Shown here piece by piece: positions 8,654-14,658 of a stretch of 14,658 nt of DNA. Origin of the DNA: Zygnema cylindricum (Eukaryota > Streptophyta > Zygnematophyceae > Zygnematales > Zygnemataceae). The stretch is from contig JBBHKE010001543.1 of assembly GCA_037447655.1 (NCBI GenBank), positions 75,810 through 90,467 on the forward strand, read 5' to 3'. The position numbers were made by a program, and so were the translations under genes. A model generated the notes under the pieces. It saw only the letters and a program-made list of their open reading frames with translations, made no database searches and had not been told where the DNA came from. The first letter of the stretch is position 1. Each line of letters begins with the position of its first letter.

Positions 8654-9190
8654 CACCGCGCATCGTTATTAGTGTCAAAGTTTAAATAGTGTGTAAGTAA
8701 ATATACCGTCATTGACGCTAATTAAGAATTTGAAAATAAAAAAAAGGTTTATTCTAATTTTAGTGTTAAAGCTAATTTGGAACAACAAAATTGGAAAATT
8801 TTTCCCGTACGATTATATACATTATTATATGTATCCGTACACAATATAAAAAATTGTACACCGTAGTGAAATTTAAAATACCGTACATGTCAGACTAATT
8901 TACGTGTCAGACCAATTCCGTTTTTTTAGCGCACGTTCCTATGCGTACGCGTCCGATTTAATTCATTTTTTGTAAAATTTTCACTTGAAAAGGTACATTT
9001 ATGTACGGTATGACATCGACCGTACACCACGCTATTTAGATCTTATTGAACTTTAGTTCTTTACGCTATTTTGTACGGTACCTCAATTAACGCCAAGGAA
9101 AAATTAAAATCATGTATCCTATTTGAGGAAAAAAATCAAAATTTTAATAACCCAGATTAGTGACTTTGACACTAATAACGATGCGCGGTG
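8654..9190. mobile_element. Long non-autonomous inverted-repeat element with perfect ends and TA flanks
   Basis: The left end CACCGCGCATCGTTATTAG... (8652-8681 counting the flanking TA) and the right end (9163-9192) are exact reverse complements over 30 bp. Removing TA from both sides leaves a 537-bp element with a TA target duplication, the Tc1/mariner signature. The interior is AT-rich, non-coding and rich in CCGTAC/GTACGG words. Its body aligns inverted with 1177-1480 and with 10185-10310. No transposase is encoded, so it must have relied on enzyme made elsewhere; whether the nearby pogo-like enzyme served is untested. Confidence 0.8.
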
Positions 9191-9192
9191 TA

Positions 9193-9367
9193 GTGGTGTT
9201 ACCGCGATGAAAAATCGACATTACGATTGTGACGCATTGATTTTATCTCGCTTCACGAGGTCATCACCGTACTCCTTTGTCAAAGTCCATGACATCATTA
9301 GCGCCTCTCGAAACTGCAAAGCAGTCAGCGAATCCTCACAAATTGCGATCCACGTGATACCGTAAAC
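9193..9367 (-). other. Coding-like fragment of unknown origin
   Basis: Between two transposons lies a compositionally different piece. On the minus strand it reads YGITWIAICEDSLTALQFRE then ALMMSWTLTKEYGDDLVKRD and continues to about 9221. It is an open, amphipathic, protein-like frame with no simple repeats, unlike its AT-rich flanks. I do not recognise the family. It may be a captured or relict gene fragment. The annotatable frame continues artefactually into the MITE at 9368. Confidence 0.3.
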
Positions 9368-9760
9368 TAGTGTTGGGTATCGGGTAGTTTCATATCGCGA
9401 TAATTTCGATATTCGATATATCGAATATCGATCGAGGAAAGTCTTCGATATATCGTACCGCGACCAACATAAATCATCGCGATATATATCGCAAAAAATG
9501 GTTATCCGTACATATACCGTACAGGTACCGTACAGGGAAAGTACGGAAAACTGTACGAAAAATGGTACGGACCCCCCCCCCCCCCCCCCCCCCACTGAGC
9601 GCCCGCCACAGGGGGGGGGGGGGCTTTTAAAAAAAAAAAAAAAAAATCTGGATATTTAGCTTCTCCGTACATGGTCTCGATATATCGATTATCGGGTAGC
9701 TAAAATTTGATAATATCGAATATCGGCAATAGGTCCTCGATACCCAACACTACCGTAAAC
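9360..9760. mobile_element. hAT-type MITE, copy 1, with 8-bp target duplication
   Basis: The element proper is 9368-9752 (385 bp). It starts TAGTGTTGGGTATCG and ends with the exact inverted repeat CGATACCCAACACTA. CCGTAAAC is duplicated on both sides (9360-9367 and 9753-9760). An 8-bp duplication plus a TAGTG..CACTA terminus indicates a hAT-type non-autonomous element. Inside is a perfect 24-bp palindrome (9407-9430) and many CGATAT words. Compared with copy 2 it carries a 22-nt C-run (9572-9593), a 13-nt G-run (9611-9623), an A-run, and an extra GTACCGTACAG unit. The ends are almost identical to copy 2, suggesting recent movement. Confidence 0.92.
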
Positions 9761-9972
9761 ATACGATACGGTAGAGCGCGAATCGCTATTAGTATTACTG
9801 TTTTTTTCGTCTCTAAAACATCTTTTCACCGTACACATTTATCTGATTTTGGATCTGACGGTTGCGATTGAAAGGTAGCATTATCAGCTTTCGATTGGCG
9901 GTTTCAAATTGAAAATCCGACAATTGTGTACGAATAAAAAATGTTTTAAGTGTCGAAAAAATTATCAGCACT
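9761..9972. other. Repeat-derived AT-rich DNA
   Basis: Begins with a family terminus (GCGAATCGCTATTAGTATTAC, 9777 onward), interrupted by the MITE insertion, then ordinary AT-rich sequence. Nothing else recognised. Confidence 0.35.
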
Positions 9973-10065
9973 AATAGCGATACACGGTGTACTGTACAGT
10001 ATGGGTATCGAACAAGCCCCATACATATGGTATGGGTACTGTACAGTACACCGTCAATCGCTATT
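9973..10065. repeat. Palindromic junction of two element ends
   Basis: The left arm 9973-10001 (AATAGCGATACACGGTG.. TGTACAGTA) and right arm 10037-10065 are reverse complements with two mismatches in 29, around a 35-bp centre. Each arm itself contains GTACTGTACAGTA. It looks like two family ends facing outward from a short shared centre, and could form a cruciform. Confidence 0.7.
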
Positions 10066-10400
10066 GCAGTATATAACGCCAATTCGGTGCCCTTTTTTCA
10101 AAAAAAAAAACCCGAAATACAATCCATAATTATATTTTTCCCATTATTCTAATTAGGTTTTTTTTTCAATTAGCGTTATTAATGAAAGTACACTGCGATG
10201 GAAATAGTGTGGCGTACGGACAAGGTATCTCTTTACGAAATGGTACTTTTTGAATTACAAAGGCATAAAAAGACACTTAACATTGTGCGCACATGTGAAT
10301 ATGCCCTGGAAGAAAGGCGCAAAACTCGTTGACAAAATCACGTTCTCATATGTTCGTCCGTTGACCGTGTGAACAGCACGACGGCATACGAATTGTCAGA
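10048..10400. repeat. Diverged copy of the long CACCG-ended element (partial)
   Basis: Starts ACACCGTCAATCGCTATTGC. At 10190-10310 it has AATGAAAGTACACTG, AAATAGTGTGGCGTACGG and GGTACTTTTTGAA, then a CGCACATGTGAATATGCC segment, parallel to 1300-1430. A GTCCGTTGACCGTGTGA segment at 10357 parallels 1505-1520. The right end was not identified. Confidence 0.45.
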
Positions 10401-10499
10401 TTTTGTACCAATACACATATTAATGAAGACATTGAAAGGGCGAGTATTTATTATTCAGGACAACCCAAATTACAGTTAGGGCTTAATTACAGTACAGTA

Positions 10500-10703
10500 C
10501 ACCGCCAATCGTTATTAGCGTTGTGTACGCTAATTCCGTCCCGCTTTTTTTTATTTTTATTCTCAAATAGAATTATCCACACTATTTAAAAAAACCCTAA
10601 TTCCTAATTAGGATAGACTATTTCTTTATTCCCAATTAGCATAAACCACGCTAATTATTCGTATACGCTAAAAAAACTTACACGCTAATAACGATTGGCA
10701 GTG
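10500..10703 (+). mobile_element. Short non-autonomous inverted-repeat element, copy b
   Basis: CACCGCCAATCGTTATTAG begins at 10500 and the element ends with the inverted match TAATAACGATTGGCAGTG at 10703. TA flanks both sides (10498-10499 and 10704-10705). Length 204 bp, no coding. The body is colinear with copy a and is the best short-subfamily copy in the window. Confidence 0.75.
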
Positions 10704-10705
10704 TA

Positions 10706-11009
10706 GTATATACATTTTTTTTCAAAAAAAAACAAATCCCGATTAGTGTTAATAACACTAAACTTTTTTTTACGCTATTTATTCCTTTACTCTAATAGCG
10801 ATTGACGGTGTACTGTGCCACAGTTGAGCGCACTAAATAGATCCGTGATACCTACAAGGCTACACTAATAAATAGGAGCTAATTCAGGCATAAATTGAAA
10901 ATTCATCCTGAACCCAAATACACTGTACGATAACATAAAACCGGACTATAATCGTACAATGAGAATCAGTACAACTATATCCGATAAAGTACATTACCGT
11001 ACTGTACTG
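10706..11009. other. Fragments of the same element family
   Basis: Another outward terminus, AATAGCGATTGACGGTG (10796-10812), is followed by TACTGTGCCACAG. A stretch of CTGTACG/CGTACAATG words leads to GTACTGTACTGTACACCG at copy c. No gene. Confidence 0.4.
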
Positions 11010-11010
11010 T

Positions 11011-11209
11011 ACACCGCCAATCGTTATTAGCGTGTAAGTTTTTTTAGCGTATACGAATAATTAGCGTGGTTTACGCTAATTGGGAATTTGAAAATTTTCG
11101 AAGAAATCGTCCATTCTAATTAAGAATTGGGTTTTAAATAGTGGATAATCTATTGAAATAAATAAAAGCAGGACGGAATTAGCGTTACACAACGCTAATA
11201 ACGATTGTG
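11011..11209 (-). mobile_element. Short non-autonomous inverted-repeat element, copy c (inverted)
   Basis: Starts ACACCGCCAATCGTTATTAG at 11011 and ends near ACGCTAATAACGATTGTGA (11192-11209), the right terminus being slightly decayed. The body is the reverse complement of copies a and b: TTAGCGTATACGAATAATTA, GTGGTTTACGCTAATTGGG, TTTCGAAGAAATCG, GGACGGAATTAGCGT. Copies b and c are therefore a head-to-head inverted pair about 300 bp apart. Confidence 0.75.
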
Positions 11210-11349
11210 ATCTACCTGTCAACACTATTTACACGCTTCCTTCGGAACTTTTATTCTCTTTTGTCACACTCTTTTTCGTTTCCCTCAGCACCTGGCGGCA
11301 CAGTTCTGCAACTATGCACTCTATTTGAACTTCTCAATCTCCCTTCTCT

Positions 11350-11356
<7 letters not shown>

Positions 11357-11424
<68 letters not shown>
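11357..11424. repeat. (CT)34 microsatellite upstream of the RIBA-like first exon
   Basis: An uninterrupted CT run of about 68 nt, continuing into irregular CT-rich sequence up to 11482. It lies immediately before the candidate start codon of the RIBA-like exon, where plant core promoters and leaders often have pyrimidine patches. A regulatory role is inference. Reading frames of Leu/Ser or Arg/Glu repeats across it are compositional. Confidence 0.9.
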
Positions 11425-11429
<5 letters not shown>

Positions 11430-11482
11430 TCCTCTTTTCGCTCCTGTCTCCCTCTCCTCCCGTGCTTTTTTAATTTCCAGCC

Positions 11483-12022
11483 ATGTCTCACTCCTCTCCC
11501 TCCCTCTCCTTCTCCCTCTCTCCCTCCACCTCTCCCTTCCTTGTCCATTCGTCCTCTCTCTCTCTTCCCTCCCTCTATGGCGGCTCTGACCAAACGAAAT
11601 TATTCTCGCGTCCTTCTTTTCCAAAACTTCCTTCTATCCTCCCGCGAAACCCTAACCCTAACCCTAACCCTAACTTTAGCATAAACCCTAACCCTAACCC
11701 TAACTTTAGCATAAACCCTAACCCCAACCCTAACCCTAATTTTCATTTAGTTTCGAATTCTATGTTTCCTTTTGGAACTCAACCCAATGTTAAGGCAAAT
11801 TACAAAAATCTATACAAAAATTTAAACAGAAATTTAACCAGAAATTTAAATTTAAATGTAACGAAAGATTTAAAAGAAAATTTAAAAAGAAACTTGAGTA
11901 AAAATTGGAGTTCAGAAAAGTTTCGTCTGACAGCTATCCACATGGGAGTGCCACGTGGCATAGATTCTCCCTCAAAACTTTCGCCCATTAGTGAAGCGGT
12001 GGAGGCCATCCGTGAGGGAAAG
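11483..12022 (+). CDS. RIBA: RIBA-like first exon (start of DHBP synthase domain), plastid-type leader
   Basis: A 180-codon exon from ATG 11483 to the donor GTAAAA at 12023. Residues 1-55 are rich in Ser, Pro and Leu with almost no acidic residues, as in chloroplast transit peptides. Residues ~56-86 are Asn-Pro repeats encoded by telomere-like DNA. Next comes an Asn/Lys-rich linker (KNLYKNLNRNLTRNLNLN...). The end SKLSPISEAVEAIREGK matches the segment that precedes the acidic loop in 3,4-dihydroxy-2-butanone-4-phosphate synthase (E. coli RibB has ALAALREGR there). The exon ends in phase 0, exactly where KLVLVVDDED would continue from 14574. In plants the full protein is a plastid bifunctional enzyme: DHBPS (ribulose 5-phosphate to DHBP plus formate) and GTP cyclohydrolase II. 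Only the very start is here. An alternative ATG at 11577 (MAALTKRNYSRVLLFQ) is in another frame and ends within the repeat. Confidence 0.65.
11648..11739. repeat. Interstitial telomere-like (CCCTAA)n in 30-bp higher-order units, inside coding sequence
   Basis: Three blocks of CCCTAA hexamers separated twice by TTTAGCATAA. The second and third units are about 30 bp. One hexamer is changed to CCCCAA. Because both hexamer and unit are multiples of three, the 11483 frame stays open and reads NPNPNPNPNFSI repeats. The type is TTAGGG rather than the TTTAGGG most plants use. Confidence 0.85.
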
Positions 12023-12352
12023 GTAAAATGAGAAAGCTCTTTTTCCCTATCTCTCTTTATCTCTTCCCCTCTCCCCCTCTCTCTCTCCCTCTCACTCTCT
12101 CCCTCTCACTCTCTCCCTCTCTCTCCCTCTCCCTTTTTATCTTTCACCCTCTCTATCTTTCTATCTCTTTCTCCCCCTCTCTCTCCCTGCCGCTCCCTCT
12201 CTCCTGCTCCCTCTTCCCCTCTCTCCCTTGCTCTCCCTCTATCGCCCTCTGCAGCCTCCCTCCCCTTGCCTCTCCCTCTCCCTTTCCATCTCTCTCCCAC
12301 TCTCTCCCTCTCGCTCCCACTCTCTATATCTCAAAACATATCTTTCTTCTGC

Positions 12353-12387
<35 letters not shown>

Positions 12388-12713
12388 CCTCTCTCTCTCT
12401 TTCTCTCTCTTTCTCGCTCATTCTCTCTCTCCCTCTCTCTCTCTCTCACGCACACTCTTTCTCTCTTTTTCTCTCCCTCCCCTGTTGAATCAAACAATTG
12501 TTGAGTTCAAGGGGGCCTAAATTTGGTTGATCGAACCAACATTTAGTTTTTACCTCCTCTCCCCGAATAGTGACCTCCAAACATTCATTTTACCTCACCT
12601 TCTCTCCCTCTCCCTCTCAAAGCCTCTCTCTCAGGTGTAAATAGAGAGAGAAAATATTTGTCCCTCTCCCTTTCCTCTCTCTCCCTCTCTCTCTTTCCCC
12701 CTCTCTCTATTTC

Positions 12714-12755
<42 letters not shown>

Positions 12756-12764
12756 TTTTGTCAG

Positions 12765-13575
12765 TTCCTTGTAACTGGCGATGATTCTTCCCTCTCCTCT
12801 TCCCCCCCTATCCCTCTCTTATCGTTCTCTCCTTCATTTATTGGTAACTTATGATTATTCTTCCCCCTCTTTCTTTCCTCTCTCTGAGAGTCTTTTCTAT
12901 TCTCTCTCCTTCTTGCATTCCTGTAACTGGTAGTGATTTCCTTCTCTTTTCCTCTCTCTCCCTCTCCATTCTTCGCTTTCAATTTCTCGTAACCCGAGAT
13001 GATTCTTCCTTCCCTCTTTATTCTCTCTCTTGCTGCTCTCTATCTCCATTCTATTCACTCTCCTCCTTCAATTCCTGGTAACCGGTGATGATTCTCTTCT
13101 CTCTCTTCCGCCACTCTCTCTCTTTTCTATTCTCTCTCCTTCTTTGATTTCTGGTGAACCAGTGATGTTTCTTCCTCCTTTCACTCTCTCCGTTTTATTC
13201 TCTCTCCTTATTGAATTCCTGGTAACCAGTAATGATTTTCCTTCTCTTTTCCCTCTCTCTCTCCATGTGATCCTCTCCGTCCATTGCTCTTTATTGGTGA
13301 TGATTGTTCCCTCTCTCATCCCTCTCACTCTCCTTTATGTTCTCTCTCATACCGTTGACGATTCCTATTTCTTTCTTCCGTCTCTCTCTCTCCATTCTAT
13401 CCTCTCTCCTTCTTCAATCCTGGTGACTGGTAATGATTTTTCCCTTACTCTTCCCTGTCTCTATCTCTGTTCTGTTCTCTCTCCTTCACTTCCTGGCGAT
13501 GATTATTCCCTCTTTCTTCCCTTTCTCTCTCTCCGTTCTTTAATATCCAGCAATGGGTGACAATTCTTCTTCTTC
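12765..13575 (+). repeat. Array of about twelve decayed exon-start copies (~70-bp units)
   Basis: A core like TTCCTGGTAACCGGTGATGATTCTT recurs in a CT-rich background. It appears near 12766, 12841, 12920, 12984, 13074, 13150, 13216, 13292, 13350, 13419, 13490 and 13547, on average about 70 bp apart. Several cores translate LVTGDDS, matching the beginning of the DHBPS exon (LVLVVDDED) seen at 14574. Each core is followed by CTTC(C/T)CTCTC and preceded by TATTCTCTCTCCTTC. I read these as tandemly amplified and decayed copies of an exon start plus its pyrimidine tract. Independent minisatellite growth is the alternative. Confidence 0.6.
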
Positions 13576-13615
13576 TCTCTCTCTCTCTCTCTCTTCTCTA
13601 TTCTCTCCTTCGACG

Positions 13616-14046
13616 CTGGTAACAGTTAGTGTTGGGTATCGGGTAGTTTCATATCGCGATAATTTCGATATTCGATATATCGAATATCGATCGAGGAAAG
13701 TCCTCGATATATCGTACCGAGACCAACATAAATTATCGCGATATATATCGCAAAAAATGGGTATCCGTACATATACCGTACAGGGAAAGTACGGCAAACC
13801 GTACGGAAAATGGTACGGACCTACTGGCGCCCGCCACGAAGTAGAGACTTTGAAAAAAAAAATCCGAAAAAAAAAAAATCTGGAAAAAAAAAAAAAAAAT
13901 CTGGATATTTAGCTTCTCCGTACATGGTCTCGATATATCGATTATCGGGTAGCTAAAATTCGATAATATCGAATATCGGCAATAGGTCCTCGATACCCAA
14001 CACTAGTAACAGTTACGATTTTGAGAATGAAGAAGGGAACTTGACA
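13616..14046 (+). pseudogene. RIBA: Exon-2 copy of the RIBA-like gene split by a MITE
   Basis: CTGGTAACAGT (13616-13626) is the left part. After the MITE and the duplicated GTAACAGT, the right part (14014-14046) reads TACGATTTTGAGAATGAAGA and continues, giving YDFENEEGNLT in one frame. This parallels DDEDHENEENLI of the 14574 copy and the family signature DEDRENEGDLI. The two parts align with the 14574 copy at the DNA level, including GAGAATGAAGAA. An exon relict, clearly not functional: the insertion, a 1-nt frame change between the parts, and loss of Arg37 and Asp42 equivalents (E. coli RibB numbering). Confidence 0.65.
13619..14013. mobile_element. hAT-type MITE, copy 2, with 8-bp target duplication
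   Basis: The element proper is 13627-14005 (379 bp), with the same TAGTGTTGGGTATCG / CGATACCCAACACTA ends as copy 1. It is flanked by GTAACAGT (13619-13626 and 14006-14013). The first ~90 bp are identical to copy 1 and the last ~105 bp differ at a single base. The middle lacks the C- and G-runs of copy 1 and keeps CTACTGGCGCCCGCCACG, probably the older state. A 24-bp palindrome is at 13666-13689. Short frames across it on both strands are not genes. Confidence 0.93.
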
Positions 14047-14407
14047 TTTTTTTAGTTTTTGGTTTACTAAAAAACATAAACATTTTGAAAATTATTCGTA
14101 CACTTAAATTTTTTCGAAAAAATTTGAAGGAAGACGGAAATCTACTCTCCCTCTCTCCGTATCTTAAGTTTTCATATGCACTCAAGAAAACGCAATAGCT
14201 TTATTCCTCTCCTCTCTTTCTCATGTCCCTTGTTTTTTTTTCTCTCCTTCACCGAACTGTCTTGGTATTATTTTACATCGTAAAACTCTGTACCATTAAA
14301 CCCCTTTAGAATTCAGAGAGATTGTTTTGAACACTCTCCCCCTCTCCCTCCCTCTCTCCCCTCTCTCCCCTCTCTACCTCTCTCCCTCTCTACCTTTTTC
14401 CGTCCCG
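14047..14407. other. Intron-like spacer
   Basis: AT-rich at 14047-14140 and mixed at 14141-14325, including a CT-rich patch near 14145. From 14330 a pyrimidine tract leads into the acceptor before 14416. No frame or repeat of note. Confidence 0.4.
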
Positions 14408-14415
14408 CTTTTCAG

Positions 14416-14478
14416 CTGGTATTGGTGTTGGACGAAGAGGATCTGATAATGGCCGGATCCATGGCTAATACTAGTCCC
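14416..14478 (+). CDS. RIBA: DHBPS exon-2 copy A, lacking the RENEGD loop
   Basis: After the acceptor TTTTCAG the frame reads LVLVLDEEDLIMAGSMANTSP, phase 0, compatible with the donor at 12023. The family has VVVVDDEDRENEGDLIMAAS here. Relative to copy B six codons (HENEEN) are missing in frame, which removes the residues equivalent to Arg37, Glu38 and Asp42 of E. coli RibB. Those residues bind substrate and metal, so this exon cannot give an active DHBPS. After ...MANTSP the sequence turns CT-rich with no evident donor, so the copy is truncated. It may be skipped, or be part of a pseudogene. Confidence 0.55.
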
Positions 14479-14573
14479 CCCTCCTCCTCTCCCTCCCTTC
14501 AACCTCCCCCTCTCCCTCTTCCTCTAACTCTCCCTCTTTCTCCCTCTCGCACTCTCCTCCTCTCTTTTTACAG

Positions 14574-14658
14574 CTGGTATTGGTGGTAGATGACGAGGAT
14601 CATGAGAATGAAGAAAACCTGATAATTGCCGGATCCATGGCTAATATTAATCCCCTCC
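14574..14658 (+). CDS. RIBA: DHBPS exon-2 copy B, runs off the window
   Basis: Acceptor TTTTTACAG, then LVLVVDDEDHENEENLI and IAGSMANINP, in phase 0 with the first exon: joined they read ...AIREGK then LVLVVDDED, matching DHBPS colinearly. The signature is altered: where the family has DDEDRENEGD, this has His for Arg37 and Asn for Asp42, with Glu38 and Glu40 kept. If this is the expressed exon, DHBPS activity is doubtful, as in plant RIBA paralogs known to lack one activity. The last bases (CCCCTCC) resemble the CT-rich tail of copy A, hinting that this copy is also truncated and that more copies lie to the right. Confidence 0.6.
   Translation, partial: MVLVVDDEDHENEENLIIAGSMANINPL

Larger units (their letters stand above)
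12023..14415 (+). other. Putative intron 1 of the RIBA-like gene, pyrimidine-rich
   Basis: Donor GTAAAA at 12023; the nearest good acceptor is CTTTTCAG at 14408-14415. Positions 12040-12480 and 12600-12765 are almost purely C and T, with long CT runs (for example 12715-12751). Positions 12490-12590 are the only mixed-composition piece and show nothing recognisable. The interval also holds the decayed exon-copy array and one MITE. Long Ser/Leu and Arg/Glu reading frames on both strands are compositional. Confidence 0.5.

Noticed and set aside
1177-9110. Terminal inverted repeats of one giant element enclosing the transposase
   Set aside because: The inverted similarity between 1177-1480 and 8935-9110 is explained by two copies of a dispersed family; the right copy has its own complete ends and TA duplication, and a third copy lies at 10048-10400.
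11648-11739. Chromosome end
   Set aside because: The telomere-like block is under 100 bp, interrupted, and followed by a gene and several kilobases of further sequence.
11321-13560. Long Leu/Ser and Arg/Glu reading frames on both strands of the CT-rich tracts
   Set aside because: Pure dinucleotide composition; stops are rare simply because CT and GA repeats contain none. Only the 11483 frame has independent support at its end.
13540-13912. Frames across MITE copy 2 on both strands
   Set aside because: Both frames begin in flanking DNA and run through the transposon; nearly the same peptide appears from MITE copy 1, so it reflects the repeat.

Overview
This window looks like nuclear DNA of a eukaryote that keeps the plant-type, plastid-targeted riboflavin pathway (a land plant or alga). 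The reasons are GT-AG introns in every recognisable gene, long CT-rich introns, abundant short inverted-repeat transposons, an exon resembling the start of the plant riboflavin enzyme RIBA behind a Ser-rich leader, and no bacterial gene organisation. No tRNA, rRNA or CRISPR was recognised.

Layout. Positions 1-1830 are AT-rich and built mostly from diverged copies of one short inverted-repeat family whose ends read CACCGCCAATCG(C/T)TATTAGCG, plus a decayed relative of the hAT-type MITE described below. Positions 2040-2700 are a pyrimidine-rich block with small tandem repeats. Positions 3084-3574 hold two exon-like pieces (+) that join in frame across a good GTGAGT...CAG intron; the product is not recognised. 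Positions 4351-4490 carry a 51-bp tandem array of hairpins. Positions 4831-7513 (-) hold a four-exon pogo/Tigger-like DDE transposase, broken by three in-frame stops and one apparent 1-nt shift. Two 47-bp direct repeats lie upstream of it (7971-8064).

Positions 8460-11210 return to the inverted-repeat family, including one well-preserved copy with perfect 30-bp terminal repeats (8654-9190), palindromic end-to-end junctions, and an intact 385-bp hAT-type MITE with an 8-bp target duplication.

Positions 11357-14658 (+) contain the most interesting locus. A 180-codon first exon has a Ser-rich plastid-type leader, a telomere-like (CCCTAA)n stretch read as Asn-Pro, and an Asn/Lys-rich linker. It ends in PISEAVEAIREGK at a splice donor, which matches the segment just before the acidic loop of 3,4-dihydroxy-2-butanone-4-phosphate synthase (DHBPS). 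The next exon, which should begin with (L/M)V(L/V)V(L/V)DDEDRENEGDL, is present as two sequential copies at 14416 and 14574. A third copy is split by a second hAT-type MITE, and about twelve shorter decayed copies form a roughly 70-bp pyrimidine-rich array from 12765 to 13620. None of the visible copies keeps the full catalytic signature. The rest of DHBPS and the GTP cyclohydrolase II part would lie beyond the right edge.

Functionally, the window is therefore one partial, possibly degenerate, biosynthetic gene with an amplified exon start, next to a dead transposase and dense fields of non-autonomous elements.
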